Below, piece after piece: positions 24,390 to 32,290 of a stretch of 64,000 bases of DNA (within the stretch, counting starts at the first letter, position 1; each line of letters begins with the position of its first letter). Below the pieces are notes generated by a model. The model searched no databases and was not told the origin of the DNA. It was given only the letters and a program-made list of their open reading frames with translations. This stretch comes from Enterococcus cecorum DSM 20682 = ATCC 43198 (GTDB lineage Bacteria; Bacillota; Bacilli; Lactobacillales; Enterococcaceae): positions 807,501-871,500 of the forward strand of contig NZ_ASWI01000003.1 in the NCBI RefSeq assembly GCF_000407565.1, in the 5' to 3' direction. The translations under genes and the position numbers were made by a program.

Positions 24390-26061
24390 TTATGTAGAGG
24401 ACGCGGCCAAAACGGTAGTCACTAACAAAGAAAGAAGTGACCTAGACAATCTATTTCAATATGTGATGAATGATAATAAGACACTCAATAAGCAGTTGGT
24501 AAGCGGCTATTTAATCAATGATGTCTACAATGCAATGGATGAATTTCTAGCCACAAAAGAATTACACGATAAGAAAAAAGGCACTTACATTATATTTGAT
24601 GAAAAACAAAATCTGTTGAAATTAAATCAAGAGAGTATTGAAAATATAGATGGTCGTGGGCAACGTGTATTAGCTCATCATTTAATCCAATCCTTTTCGC
24701 CAGATGATAATTTAACCCCAGAACAAATACATGAAATCGGGCGAAAAACTATGTTAGAATTTACTGGGGGAGAGTATGAATTTGTGATTGCAACTCATGT
24801 AGATAAGAAACATATTCATAATCATATTGTGGTCAATTCGACTAACACGGTGACTGGAAAACAAATGCCCTGGAAAATTGCGAAACAGAAAAGCGGAAAG
24901 AATAAAGACTACACCAAAGAATTATTTGAGCAGATTTCTGATAAGATTGCGAGTAGGTATGGTGCGAAAATTATCGAGAAGTCTCCCAAAAATTCGCACA
25001 AAAAATATACAATGTGGCAAGCAGAATCCATTTTTAAATCCAAAATACAATCACGATTAGACTTTTTAATTGGTCACTCACATAATTGGTTTGATTTTTT
25101 GGAAAAGGCAAGAGCACTTAATCTTGAAGTTGATACGTCAGGTAAATGGACAAAATATAAATTGCTAGATGAGCCTCAAATCAAATGGACAAGGGGGAGA
25201 AATTTAGATAAGGGAAATCCAGCAAAATACAACGAAACAGAAATAATCAAGCGACTAGCAAATAACGATATTACTTTTTCGGTTGATGAAGTCCTTTCGG
25301 CTTATGAAGAAAAAGAAGTAGCTGCAAAAGATGATTTTGACTACCAGCTAACGATTGAATCCTGGCAAATCCATCATGTGACAGATAAAGGCATTTATTT
25401 GAATGTGGACTATGGTCTATCTAGTAGGGGACAAATTTTTATAGGCGGATATAAAGTAGACAGATTAGAAAATGGCGATTATCAATTTTACTTTAAACGC
25501 AAAGATGCTTTTTATTTCATCAGCGAAAATGAAGAAAAACGTAGGCGGTATATGAACGGGGAAACCTTAATGAAGCAGCTAACACTTTATAATGGCAATG
25601 TGCCAATTCAAAAGGAACCTGTGATTGAAACCATCCATCAGTTAGTGGACGCTATTAATTTTTTAGCCAAGCATGATATTACGGCGACTCAAACTGGGAA
25701 CATGGAAAGAAAATTAGAAGAAGCACTGAACGAAGCTAAATTACGCTTAAAAGAAATTGATCAGTTGATTGAAACACAAACGGAGCAAGGAAAAATCATT
25801 TATCAAATCGAAATGACAGATAATGAATTAGAGAAGCAGCGACTGCAAAATCAACTTGAGGATAGGGGAATGCAGCTACTTTCGATTGATAAAATTAATT
25901 CACTGATTAAAGCAACCAAGCAGCAAAGACAATTTCTGTATGATACTTTTAATGAGACAGTAAAAGATTTAGAAAAGTATCATGAATTGAAGTATGCAGC
26001 ACTACAAGGGAAAGAAAATCAAAAAGTAGAAAAGTGGAAAAGTAGAAACTTCTACAAGTAG
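24331..26061 (+). CDS. pcfG: MOB-P relaxase (PcfG-like)
   Basis: A 576-residue relaxase. The N-terminus carries the first catalytic region, residues about 105-130 include GRGQRVLAHHLIQSF, and the metal-binding motif HVDKKHIHNH is at about 156-166. The C-terminal half is helical and charged. It should nick oriT and stay linked to the 5' end during transfer through the VirD4/VirB channel. The last codons (VEKWKSRNFYK then stop) are supplied by a GTAGAA repeat copy, so the repeat sets the protein's end. Confidence 0.88.
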   Translation: MVYTKHYQVHKMKHLNRLNDYVEDAAKTVVTNKERSDLDNLFQYVMNDNKTLNKQLVSGYLINDVYNAMDEFLATKELHDKKKGTYIIFDEKQNLLKLNQESIENIDGRGQRVLAHHLIQSFSPDDNLTPEQIHEIGRKTMLEFTGGEYEFVIATHVDKKHIHNHIVVNSTNTVTGKQMPWKIAKQKSGKNKDYTKELFEQISDKIASRYGAKIIEKSPKNSHKKYTMWQAESIFKSKIQSRLDFLIGHSHNWFDFLEKARALNLEVDTSGKWTKYKLLDEPQIKWTRGRNLDKGNPAKYNETEIIKRLANNDITFSVDEVLSAYEEKEVAAKDDFDYQLTIESWQIHHVTDKGIYLNVDYGLSSRGQIFIGGYKVDRLENGDYQFYFKRKDAFYFISENEEKRRRYMNGETLMKQLTLYNGNVPIQKEPVIETIHQLVDAINFLAKHDITATQTGNMERKLEEALNEAKLRLKEIDQLIETQTEQGKIIYQIEMTDNELEKQRLQNQLEDRGMQLLSIDKINSLIKATKQQRQFLYDTFNETVKDLEKYHELKYAALQGKENQKVEKWKSRNFYK

Positions 26062-26072
26062 AAAAGTAGAAT
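26023..26072 (+). repeat. GTAGAANNTTCTAC repeat, copy 8 (at relaxase 3' end)
   Basis: Dyad GTAGAA-AC-TTCTAC with AAAGTAGAAAAGTGGAAAA before it and AAGTAGAAAAGTAGAA after. The stop codon of the relaxase lies within it. Confidence 0.8.
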
Positions 26073-26089
26073 AATTTAGTTATAAAGTG

Positions 26090-26130
26090 TTTACATTTTT
26101 GCAAAAAAAAGGTAATCTATTAACATAGAT
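26090..26130 (+). promoter_or_regulatory. Promoter with overlapping palindromic operator for the XRE-ImmA operon
   Basis: TTTACA (26090) and TAATCT (26113) are spaced by 17 bp. The perfect dyad ATCTAT-TAAC-ATAGAT (26115-26130) overlaps the -10. A second inverted repeat, TTTACAT/ATGTAAA, brackets the region (26090-26096, 26136-26142). This is a plausible autoregulatory site for the XRE protein. Confidence 0.5.
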
Positions 26131-26153
26131 ATTGTATGTAAAGGAGAGTTGTT

Positions 26154-26822
26154 ATGGGATTATTATCTAAACATTTGGAAAAAAACTGCGAAAGTCAACT
26201 TGCTGGAGAACTAAATTTTAGTGTTCAAGAAGCATATCGGTACTTACATGAGTTAATTAATGCCAATCCTATTTTAAAACGGAAAGAGATGAACAAATCT
26301 TTAGGTCATATTAGACAAGGGCTAGTAGACGTTGCGTTAGATGTTGTTCTAAGTGATTCACCAATTAAAAGTGATGTGCAAATGATTCCAGCAAAGAATA
26401 ATACGAATGGATATACTTATTCGATGATTGAAGTTAAGGGTGCAATTATTTCTCCAGTTAAAGTGAGAAATAGAAAATATATGCCTCGTAAAGCAGTTCA
26501 TAGAAGTACGGCAAGTGTCTTGAATAGACAATTTGATCTATTTTATTCTCAAGAAGATATAAACGAAGAATACAGCAAAGATACGCCACCGTTCATTTTA
26601 TTAACTTATGGCGGTAAAAATCACCAATTAGAATTTGTACAACTTGGATTGCCTGATGTGTCTACCGAAAAATGGATTGACCGACTAGAAATTTCAAATG
26701 TCCCAAGGTTACAAATTGCAGATGGTAAGCAAGAAGAAACTCGTAAAAAGCTAGATTTAACATTGACTGCGTACTCTGAAGATTTGTTGAGGAGGGAAAT
26801 CAATGGAGAAAACAAAATTTAA
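26154..26822 (+). CDS. Unknown protein paired with XRE-ImmA regulator (222 aa)
   Basis: A 222-residue soluble protein starting at ATG 26154 after AAGGAGAG. Nothing in it gives a recognised fold. An N-terminal helical part (LAGELNFSVQEAYRYLHELI) is followed by a conserved-looking core (GYTYSMIEVKGAIISPVK, RKYMPRKAVHRS) and FILLTYGGKNHQLEFVQLGLP. It overlaps the XRE-ImmA gene by 20 bp, so both are made from one message. In such pairs the upstream gene is often a toxin or effector and the XRE-metallopeptidase its controller. That reading is inference. Confidence 0.5.
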   Translation: MGLLSKHLEKNCESQLAGELNFSVQEAYRYLHELINANPILKRKEMNKSLGHIRQGLVDVALDVVLSDSPIKSDVQMIPAKNNTNGYTYSMIEVKGAIISPVKVRNRKYMPRKAVHRSTASVLNRQFDLFYSQEDINEEYSKDTPPFILLTYGGKNHQLEFVQLGLPDVSTEKWIDRLEISNVPRLQIADGKQEETRKKLDLTLTAYSEDLLRREINGENKI

Positions 26823-27924
26823 TCCAACTCGTTTAAAAGAAGCTAGAATTGCAAGAGGATTGACTAAAAAAGAATTAGCAGATAAAACAGGAATTTCTAG
26901 GCAAATGATAAGCAATTATGAATTGGGAAAAACAACCCCAGGAGCAACTAATTTACTTGCTATAATTAAGGAACTGGATTTTCCTAAGAATTTTTTCTCT
27001 AGCAATCCAGAAAATATATACCGAGGAACAACGTTTTTTAGAAGTCAAGCTGCAGCAACCAAAAGAGCACGTGATATGCAATCTATCCGATTAAAATTTC
27101 AAAAAGAAATCTATAATATTTTTTCGTTATATGTTAATTTTCCAGAGGTTAATTTACCTGAACCTTTATTAAAAAATGTAGAAGATATTACTGAAGAAGA
27201 TATAGAAAATATGGCAATATGCTTAAGAAAATGTTGGAAAATAGATATGCAATCTCCGCTACACGATTTAATAGGAAATGCAGAAGCAAACGGAGTAATC
27301 GTTGTTGAATCCAATATGCAACATGATAAATTGGATGCAGTTTCTGAATGGATAGGTGATAGACCTTTTATCATGTTAACTGATAATCAAGAATCTGCTG
27401 TGAGAAGAAGATTTAATATTGCGCATGAACTGGGGCACTTATTGTTACACGGAGATGTAGAAAGTATACATGATTATTCTAGTAATGAACTAAAAATTAT
27501 AGAAAAGCAAGCTGATTATTTTGCTTCATGTTTATTATTGCCGGAAGAAGCATTTATTCGTTCTCTTCTCTCAATTAATTTAGAATATTATATTGAGTTG
27601 AAGAAATATTGGAAGGTATCTATGCAAGCAATGATAATGAGAACTTTTCAAATTGGTTTAATCAATGAGGATCAGAAGTTATACCTTTTCAAAAGAATTG
27701 CTTTAAATAAATGGAAAAGTAAAGAACCATTAGATAATGTGATAATTTCAGAAAAACCTACACTTTATCATGAAGTGTTTCAAATGATTATTGAAAATGA
27801 TTTATTAACGAAAAATGAGTTAATAAATCAACTTGCTCTCCCAAACGATGAACTTGAGAAGTCTTTAAATATTACAATAGAAAAAATCTATAATAATGTT
27901 ACTCCGTTTTTACGTTTAGTATAA
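26803..27924 (+). CDS. XRE helix-turn-helix plus ImmA/IrrE metallopeptidase protein
   Basis: A 373-residue fusion. Residues 6-62 are an XRE helix-turn-helix (RLKEARIARGLTKKELADKT, ISNYELGK). Residues about 150-260 form an ImmA/IrrE (COG2856) domain with HELGHLLLH at about 208. The C-terminus is helical. Family members cleave or control repressors and act as antitoxin-like partners. The start overlaps the preceding gene, and a palindrome in the shared promoter is a likely operator. Transcription ends at the hairpin built from a GTAGAA repeat at 27968. Confidence 0.8.
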   Translation: MEKTKFNPTRLKEARIARGLTKKELADKTGISRQMISNYELGKTTPGATNLLAIIKELDFPKNFFSSNPENIYRGTTFFRSQAAATKRARDMQSIRLKFQKEIYNIFSLYVNFPEVNLPEPLLKNVEDITEEDIENMAICLRKCWKIDMQSPLHDLIGNAEANGVIVVESNMQHDKLDAVSEWIGDRPFIMLTDNQESAVRRRFNIAHELGHLLLHGDVESIHDYSSNELKIIEKQADYFASCLLLPEEAFIRSLLSINLEYYIELKKYWKVSMQAMIMRTFQIGLINEDQKLYLFKRIALNKWKSKEPLDNVIISEKPTLYHEVFQMIIENDLLTKNELINQLALPNDELEKSLNITIEKIYNNVTPFLRLV

Positions 27925-27967
27925 TTTTTTTAATAGATAAATTACTATTAACTCATTAATCAACAAG

Positions 27968-28013
27968 AAAGTAGAAAATTCTACAAGTAGAAAAGTAGAA
28001 TTTTCTACTTTTT
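27968..28013 (+). terminator. GTAGAANNTTCTAC repeat copy 9 forming a terminator
   Basis: AAAGTAGAAAATTCTAC and its exact reverse complement form a perfect 17-bp stem with a 10-nt loop, followed by a T run. The repeat family here acts as the terminator of the XRE-ImmA operon. Confidence 0.8.
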
Positions 28014-28045
28014 TTGAGTGTAAACAGAATGAATTTTTTAGCTAA

Positions 28046-28057
28046 GTATGGTACAAT
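28046..28057 (+). promoter_or_regulatory. Extended -10 promoter of the antitoxin RNA
   Basis: TATGGTACAAT contains an extended -10 (TG-n-TACAAT). The -35 is poor, as is usual for extended -10 promoters. Confidence 0.55.
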
Positions 28058-28062
28058 AGATG

Positions 28063-28183
28063 TGAAAAGAGGAACTGCTGGAAACAGTTCCCCTAAAAAG
28101 CAAGCTCGAACGGTAGCTTTATAAAATTCGCTAAATAGCTCGTCCTACAACATGCCACTGTTACTTAGGACGGCTATTTTTTA
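28063..28183 (+). ncRNA. Probable antisense RNA (antitoxin) of a type I toxin-antitoxin pair
   Basis: The predicted RNA starts near 28063 and forms GGAACTG/CAGTTCC, then a second hairpin near 28100-28120. It ends at a hairpin, AGCTCGTCC...GGACGGCT, with a T run (28138-28183). Its 3' part overlaps the end of the minus-strand holin-like toxin gene, the usual layout of RatA/TxpA-type pairs. Confidence 0.6.
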
Positions 28184-28281
28184 TTGTTCATGTGCTTAAT
28201 AAGCTCCACAACAAATGTTAGTAAGGCAATGATAAACATGCCGAAACTAAGCATTAATGTGAGCCCTTCAGCTACACTCAC
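28174..28281 (-). CDS. Holin-like type I toxin peptide (35 aa)
   Basis: GTG at 28281 lies eight bases after a perfect AAAGGAGG on the minus strand; a longer upstream reading frame exists but has no ribosome site. The peptide, read (M)SVAEGLTLMLSFGMFIIALL followed by TFVVELIKHMNNKK, has one membrane helix and a Lys/Asn tail, matching the Hol_Tox family of short toxins. It converges on the antisense RNA above. Such peptides damage the membrane when the antitoxin RNA is lost, so the pair could stabilise the element. Confidence 0.75.
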   Translation of the reverse strand: MSVAEGLTLMLSFGMFIIALLTFVVELIKHMNNKK

Positions 28282-28501
28282 GAAGCAACCTCCTTTCGTG
28301 TAGATTCCATGATAACATTCATAGGCACCACCACTTTCATAAGGGATTGCTACCGCCCACTTGCTGATTAAATTACACCATAAAACAGTATAGAATGGTT
28401 GATACATCAATATTTTTTTGCTGTAGAAAAGTGATTTTTGAATAACGAAGAAGGCATTAATATAATTGCTTTGTTATTTGATAATAAGGGGTTTGAATTG
28501 A

Positions 28502-29794
28502 ATGGAAGAAACATTAATCAATACGAAGCAATTAATCGAAAATGACTTTTTAATGAAGATTCAGCAGATTGAAAATCAAAAAGCAAGTGAGTTGTTAGCA
28601 AGTGGTTGGAAGTATGTAAAAACGGCTACTCGAACAGTAATATTTACCTTTGGCGAAATGACCTTTAGTAGACGATGCTATAAAAAGGACAATGAATATT
28701 GTTATCCTGTGGATCAAGTATTAGGACTACTTCCCTATGCTAGATATAGTAAGGAAATATGCTACTTGATAGCTAAATTGGCGACTCAAATGACTTATCG
28801 TGCGGTAGCTAGTACAATCGAAGAAACAAAAGGTATCCATATAACAAAAGATACCGTGTTAAAAGTAAGAAAAATGGTGGATGAACTATACGCTGCAAAA
28901 GATGAATTCGAATTGTTGAAAGATGAAGAAATTATCAAAAGAAAAAAAGTGGATAAATTGTATATCGAAGGAGATGGCGTTATAGTTAAAACACCATTAA
29001 AAGATGAAAAAAATCGCACTGAACTAGCACATTTTGTTATTCACGAGGGTGTTGAAAAGAAATATAATAGAAATACATTGATAAATAAGCATGAAATTAT
29101 ATCTATCAGTAATAAAGCAGCGAGGAAATTGGTTTTGGATTATCTATACAATACATATGAATTTGACGAAAATAGCTTGATAATTACTAATTCGGATATG
29201 GGAAAAGGATATACAGCGTATACATTTAATGAGTTAGTAAAATCATTTGGATGTAAACACGAGCATTTTTACGATGAATATCATGTCAATGACTCAATAA
29301 AAAGAATTTTTAAGAATGTTCCAGCTTTAAAAAATAAAGCTATTGAAGCAATAAAGACGCATAGTCGCAAGAATTTAAAAACTGTTTTTGATACTTTTGA
29401 ATCTATGATAACGGACGAAAAAATATTACAAAGATTTTGGGATATATCAAAACGGATACTCACCAATTTTCAGTATACTTTACCAGCAAGAAAACGTGGC
29501 TTCTCACATGAAGGAATTGGCATAATGGAGTCGCAACATTGTAAAATTTCTAATCGAATGAAACATAGAAAAATGAAATGGTCGATAAAAGGTGCGGAAA
29601 CCATGGCAAGGATGATTATAGATATTGGTCAGAACAAACTTGATGATTTGTTTTTTGGTGAGTGGAGAGGCGGTTACATTAAAATGCAACTCAAAGGATT
29701 TTCAGCTGCAAAATCAAATGTATACACAAGAGGGAAAAAGAATATTAAAGAATCAGCTTATAAAATAGATTATAATGGGTGGATTAAAATATAA
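28502..29794 (+). CDS. ISLre2 family transposase
   Basis: A 430-residue protein matching ISLre2/UPF0236 transposases. The N-terminal part contains TFGEMTFSRRCYKKDNEYCYPVDQ (residues about 49-72), followed by LPYARYSKE. The central region has YIEGDGVIVK and TNSDMGKGYT, and near the end come MESQHCKISNRMKHRKMKWS and GAETMARMI, all typical of the family. The length is slightly short of the 440-480 I expect, but the ends look intact, so it may be functional. Confidence 0.85.
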   Translation: MEETLINTKQLIENDFLMKIQQIENQKASELLASGWKYVKTATRTVIFTFGEMTFSRRCYKKDNEYCYPVDQVLGLLPYARYSKEICYLIAKLATQMTYRAVASTIEETKGIHITKDTVLKVRKMVDELYAAKDEFELLKDEEIIKRKKVDKLYIEGDGVIVKTPLKDEKNRTELAHFVIHEGVEKKYNRNTLINKHEIISISNKAARKLVLDYLYNTYEFDENSLIITNSDMGKGYTAYTFNELVKSFGCKHEHFYDEYHVNDSIKRIFKNVPALKNKAIEAIKTHSRKNLKTVFDTFESMITDEKILQRFWDISKRILTNFQYTLPARKRGFSHEGIGIMESQHCKISNRMKHRKMKWSIKGAETMARMIIDIGQNKLDDLFFGEWRGGYIKMQLKGFSAAKSNVYTRGKKNIKESAYKIDYNGWIKI

Positions 29795-29821
29795 AAAACA
29801 TGATAAAATCAACGTTTTTCA

Positions 29822-29850
29822 TTGCTTTCTAAAAGAAAATAGGTTATAAT
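29822..29850 (+). promoter_or_regulatory. Plus-strand promoter of the RNA pair
   Basis: TTGCTT (29822-29827) and TATAAT (29845-29850) with a 17-bp spacer. Confidence 0.65.
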
Positions 29851-29856
29851 TAAGGC

Positions 29857-30003
29857 ATAAGAAAAAGGCAAGGAACTCCACATTCCTTACCTCACAAATT
29901 AAGCAAATACCACTTGCTTAACTCAATTCTAATTATAAAAAAGATTCTGAGGATAAGCAAGAGGCAATCTCCAAATTTTTGCACTTTCTTATCCTCTTTA
30001 ATT
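29857..30003 (+). ncRNA. Predicted plus-strand leader-like RNA with alternative hairpins
   Basis: The RNA would contain TTAAGCAA-(7)-TTGCTTAA (29899-29921) and a terminator stem GAGGATAAG/CTTATCCTC (29949-29996). The segment CTTGCTTA can instead pair with TAAGCAAG (29954-29961), which would break the terminator. No ORF is carried. This is the logic of antisense-controlled attenuators, or a relic of a type I antitoxin RNA whose toxin gene was lost. Confidence 0.5.
29862..29925 (-). ncRNA. Predicted ~64-nt minus-strand countertranscript
   Basis: The minus promoter TTGCTT (29955-29960) to TATAAT (29932-29937) has a 17-bp spacer. The RNA ends in a 9-bp stem, GGTAAGGAA/TTCCTTGCC, with a U run. 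It is fully complementary to the 5' part of the plus-strand RNA, including both arms of its second hairpin. Confidence 0.55.
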
Positions 30004-30060
30004 TATTCATCAGACTACATCATAACTAAAATTCAGACACACACCTACTGATTTTTTTCC

Positions 30061-30089
30061 TAGATATTTTAATCAAAAATTTGTATAAT
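30061..30089 (+). promoter_or_regulatory. dnaX promoter
   Basis: TAGATA (30061) and a perfect TATAAT (30084-30089) with a 17-bp spacer, 46 bp before the dnaX start. It marks the chromosomal side of the junction. Confidence 0.55.
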
Positions 30090-30135
30090 AAAGATTAGCG
30101 TATTTCAAAAATAGACACAGAAAGGGACTGGTAAA

Positions 30136-31935
30136 ATGAGTTATCAAGCGTTGTATCGTGTATGGCGTTCGCAAAGATTTGCAGATATTGTCGGACAACA
30201 GGCGATTACGCAGACCTTAAAAAACGCAATTAAACAAGATCAGATTTCGCATGCTTATTTATTCACCGGCCCTCGAGGAACAGGGAAAACCAGTGCGGCG
30301 AAGATTTTTGCAAAAGCGGTAAACTGTCCTCACCAAAAAGACGGCGAGCCTTGCAACGAATGTGAGATTTGTCGTTCAATTACGCAAGGGACGCTGGATG
30401 ATGTCATTGAAATGGACGCGGCTAGTAATAACGGAGTCGATGAAGTCCGCTTGATTCGGGATCGAGCGAATTATGCACCGACACAAGCCAAGTATAAAGT
30501 CTATATCATCGATGAAGTGCACATGCTTTCAACAGGGGCTTTCAATGCTTTATTAAAAACGTTAGAAGAACCTAAAAAGAATGTCATCTTTATTCTGGCA
30601 ACAACCGAAGTGCATAAGATTCCGGCTACTATTATTTCGCGAACCCAACGTTTTGATTTTAAGCGTATTGGAATTCCAGAAATAAGCGAGCATTTGGCCT
30701 ATATATTGGACCAAGAGCAAGTTGCCTATGATCAAGAGGCACTTCAACTTATTGCTAGATGCGCTGAAGGTGGGATGCGGGATGCGTTAAGTATATTGGA
30801 TCAAGCTATTGCCTATCATCCTGAACACATTGATTTGCAGACGGCGATGAGTGTGACCGGTAGTTTATCCGATGAAGTGATGGCCCAACTATTGACCTAT
30901 TGTGAAAAACAAGCAACTGCACAAGCCTTAACTGCAGTCAAAGAGTTATTGCAAGCGGGAAAAGAAGCCAAACGATTATTGGAAAATTTATTGGTTTATT
31001 GTCGGGATTTATTAATTGCGCAAAAAGCACCAGATTATTTAGCACAGCAAGCAACCAATTATACTGAGAGTTTTCATCAGTTGGCCAAAGAGTTAGCACC
31101 AGAAACGATTTTTCAATGGATAGAGATACTTTCCAAGGCACAAAATGAATTACGCTTTGTCACGAATCCGACAATCTACCTAGAAGTGGCAATTGTAAAA
31201 TTAAGTGAGCCTACACAAACACCTCGTCTATCTGTTGGTTCACAAGCAACGAATGCAAGTCCTGCGATGGATTCACAAGAGGTGCAGCAATTAAAACAGC
31301 AAATTCAAGCTTTACAAAAAGAAGTTTCGCAATTGAAGCAAAATCAAGGAAGCACACCGACGGAAAATAAACCGAAACGTAGCACAACTTCACAAAGTAC
31401 GGTGCAATATCGGATTCCGAAAGTACAAGTGTTTGACGTCTTATCGAAAGCCACTCGTGAAGATTTGCAGGCTGTGAATCAAGTTTGGGAAGAATTGATG
31501 CAACACTTGCAAGTAACGCAACGGGCTTTATTACATGCTTCAAAAGTGCAAGCAGCTTCTCCAGATGGACTAGTAATCTCCTTTGGTTATGAAATTTTAT
31601 GTAATAAAGCGGCTAATGATCAAACGCTACTGAATGATATGCAGAATTATCTCAGTCTGTTAATTAAAGATTATTCACCGAAATTAGTCTTTATTCCATC
31701 AGATAGCTGGCCACAATTAAGACGTGAATTCATTACCCTACATAAAGATGAATTTGCTAAAAAAACAGCAACTACTGACAAAACAGGTCATGAACAAACA
31801 AATGGTGATACACCTCAGCAGCCAAATCATGAATTTATGGCAGAGGAATTAGCAAACTCACCAGAACAAGAAACGGAAAAAATGGTCCAAACAGCCCAAG
31901 AGTTGTTTGGTGATTTAGTTAAAATAGAAGAATAA
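30136..31935 (+). CDS. dnaX: DNA polymerase III subunits gamma/tau
   Basis: A 599-residue clamp-loader ATPase. Walker A GPRGTGKTS is near residue 45, a four-Cys zinc module (CPHQKDGEPCNECEIC) at about 64-79, Walker B YIIDEVHML near 120, and the sensor SRTQRFDF follows. The C-terminal tau part is Gln-rich. It loads the sliding clamp and couples polymerases to the helicase. It starts a replication and repair cluster conserved across Firmicutes. Confidence 0.97.
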   Translation: MSYQALYRVWRSQRFADIVGQQAITQTLKNAIKQDQISHAYLFTGPRGTGKTSAAKIFAKAVNCPHQKDGEPCNECEICRSITQGTLDDVIEMDAASNNGVDEVRLIRDRANYAPTQAKYKVYIIDEVHMLSTGAFNALLKTLEEPKKNVIFILATTEVHKIPATIISRTQRFDFKRIGIPEISEHLAYILDQEQVAYDQEALQLIARCAEGGMRDALSILDQAIAYHPEHIDLQTAMSVTGSLSDEVMAQLLTYCEKQATAQALTAVKELLQAGKEAKRLLENLLVYCRDLLIAQKAPDYLAQQATNYTESFHQLAKELAPETIFQWIEILSKAQNELRFVTNPTIYLEVAIVKLSEPTQTPRLSVGSQATNASPAMDSQEVQQLKQQIQALQKEVSQLKQNQGSTPTENKPKRSTTSQSTVQYRIPKVQVFDVLSKATREDLQAVNQVWEELMQHLQVTQRALLHASKVQAASPDGLVISFGYEILCNKAANDQTLLNDMQNYLSLLIKDYSPKLVFIPSDSWPQLRREFITLHKDEFAKKTATTDKTGHEQTNGDTPQQPNHEFMAEELANSPEQETEKMVQTAQELFGDLVKIEE

Positions 31936-31959
31936 TGAAGAATTTGGAGTGATAGCATT

Positions 31960-32274
31960 ATGATGCGCGGAATGGGCAACATGCAAGGAATGTTAAAACA
32001 AGTAAAGAAAATGCAAAAAGAAATGATGGCGGCTCAAGAAGCTTTAAATCAACAGACTTTTATCGGTGTTTCAACCAATGATTATGTCAAAGCTACCGTT
32101 ACAGGTGAACAACAATTAAAAGATTTGGAAATTAATCCTGCTATTATTGATGATCAAGATCCAGAAATGTTACAGGATTTAGTGATTATGGCCGTGAATG
32201 ATGCCTTACAAAAAGCGAAAAAAGCCCAAGAAGACACATTAGGTAAATATACGAAAGGCTTACCAGGATTTTAA
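31960..32274 (+). CDS. ebfC: YbaB/EbfC family nucleoid-associated protein
   Basis: A 104-residue protein with a Met/Gln/Lys-rich N-terminal helix (MGNMQGMLKQVKKMQKEMMA) and the core VTGEQQLKDLEINPAII. It forms dimers that bind DNA. It sits between dnaX and recR as in nearly all Firmicutes. Confidence 0.95.
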   Translation: MMRGMGNMQGMLKQVKKMQKEMMAAQEALNQQTFIGVSTNDYVKATVTGEQQLKDLEINPAIIDDQDPEMLQDLVIMAVNDALQKAKKAQEDTLGKYTKGLPGF

Positions 32275-32290
32275 TTAAAGGGATGAGACG

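Larger units (their letters stand above)
28430..29860 (+). mobile_element. ISLre2-type insertion sequence (ends not resolved)
   Basis: A single transposase gene lies between the toxin locus and the RNA pair before dnaX. TGTAGAAAAGTGA near 28433 and the reverse complement of sequence near 29832 (TTTAGAAAGCAATGA) are similar and could be imperfect terminal repeats, but this is weak. The limits given are estimates, and no clear target duplication was found. Confidence 0.45.

Noticed and set aside
28282-28410. N-terminal extension of the holin-like toxin frame to 78 aa
   Set aside because: The perfect ribosome site directly before GTG 28281 and the typical 30-40 residue length of the family show the upstream codons are untranslated leader.
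29941-30013. Minus-strand 25-codon ORF (MNKLKRIRKCKNLEIASCLS) as a toxin paired with the RNA locus
   Set aside because: It has no ribosome site or membrane helix and overlaps the terminator and promoter elements; likely chance.
30004-30135. Small SRP RNA (scr) upstream of dnaX
   Set aside because: The conserved GGAAGC loop motifs and size are absent; the stretch only contains the dnaX promoter.
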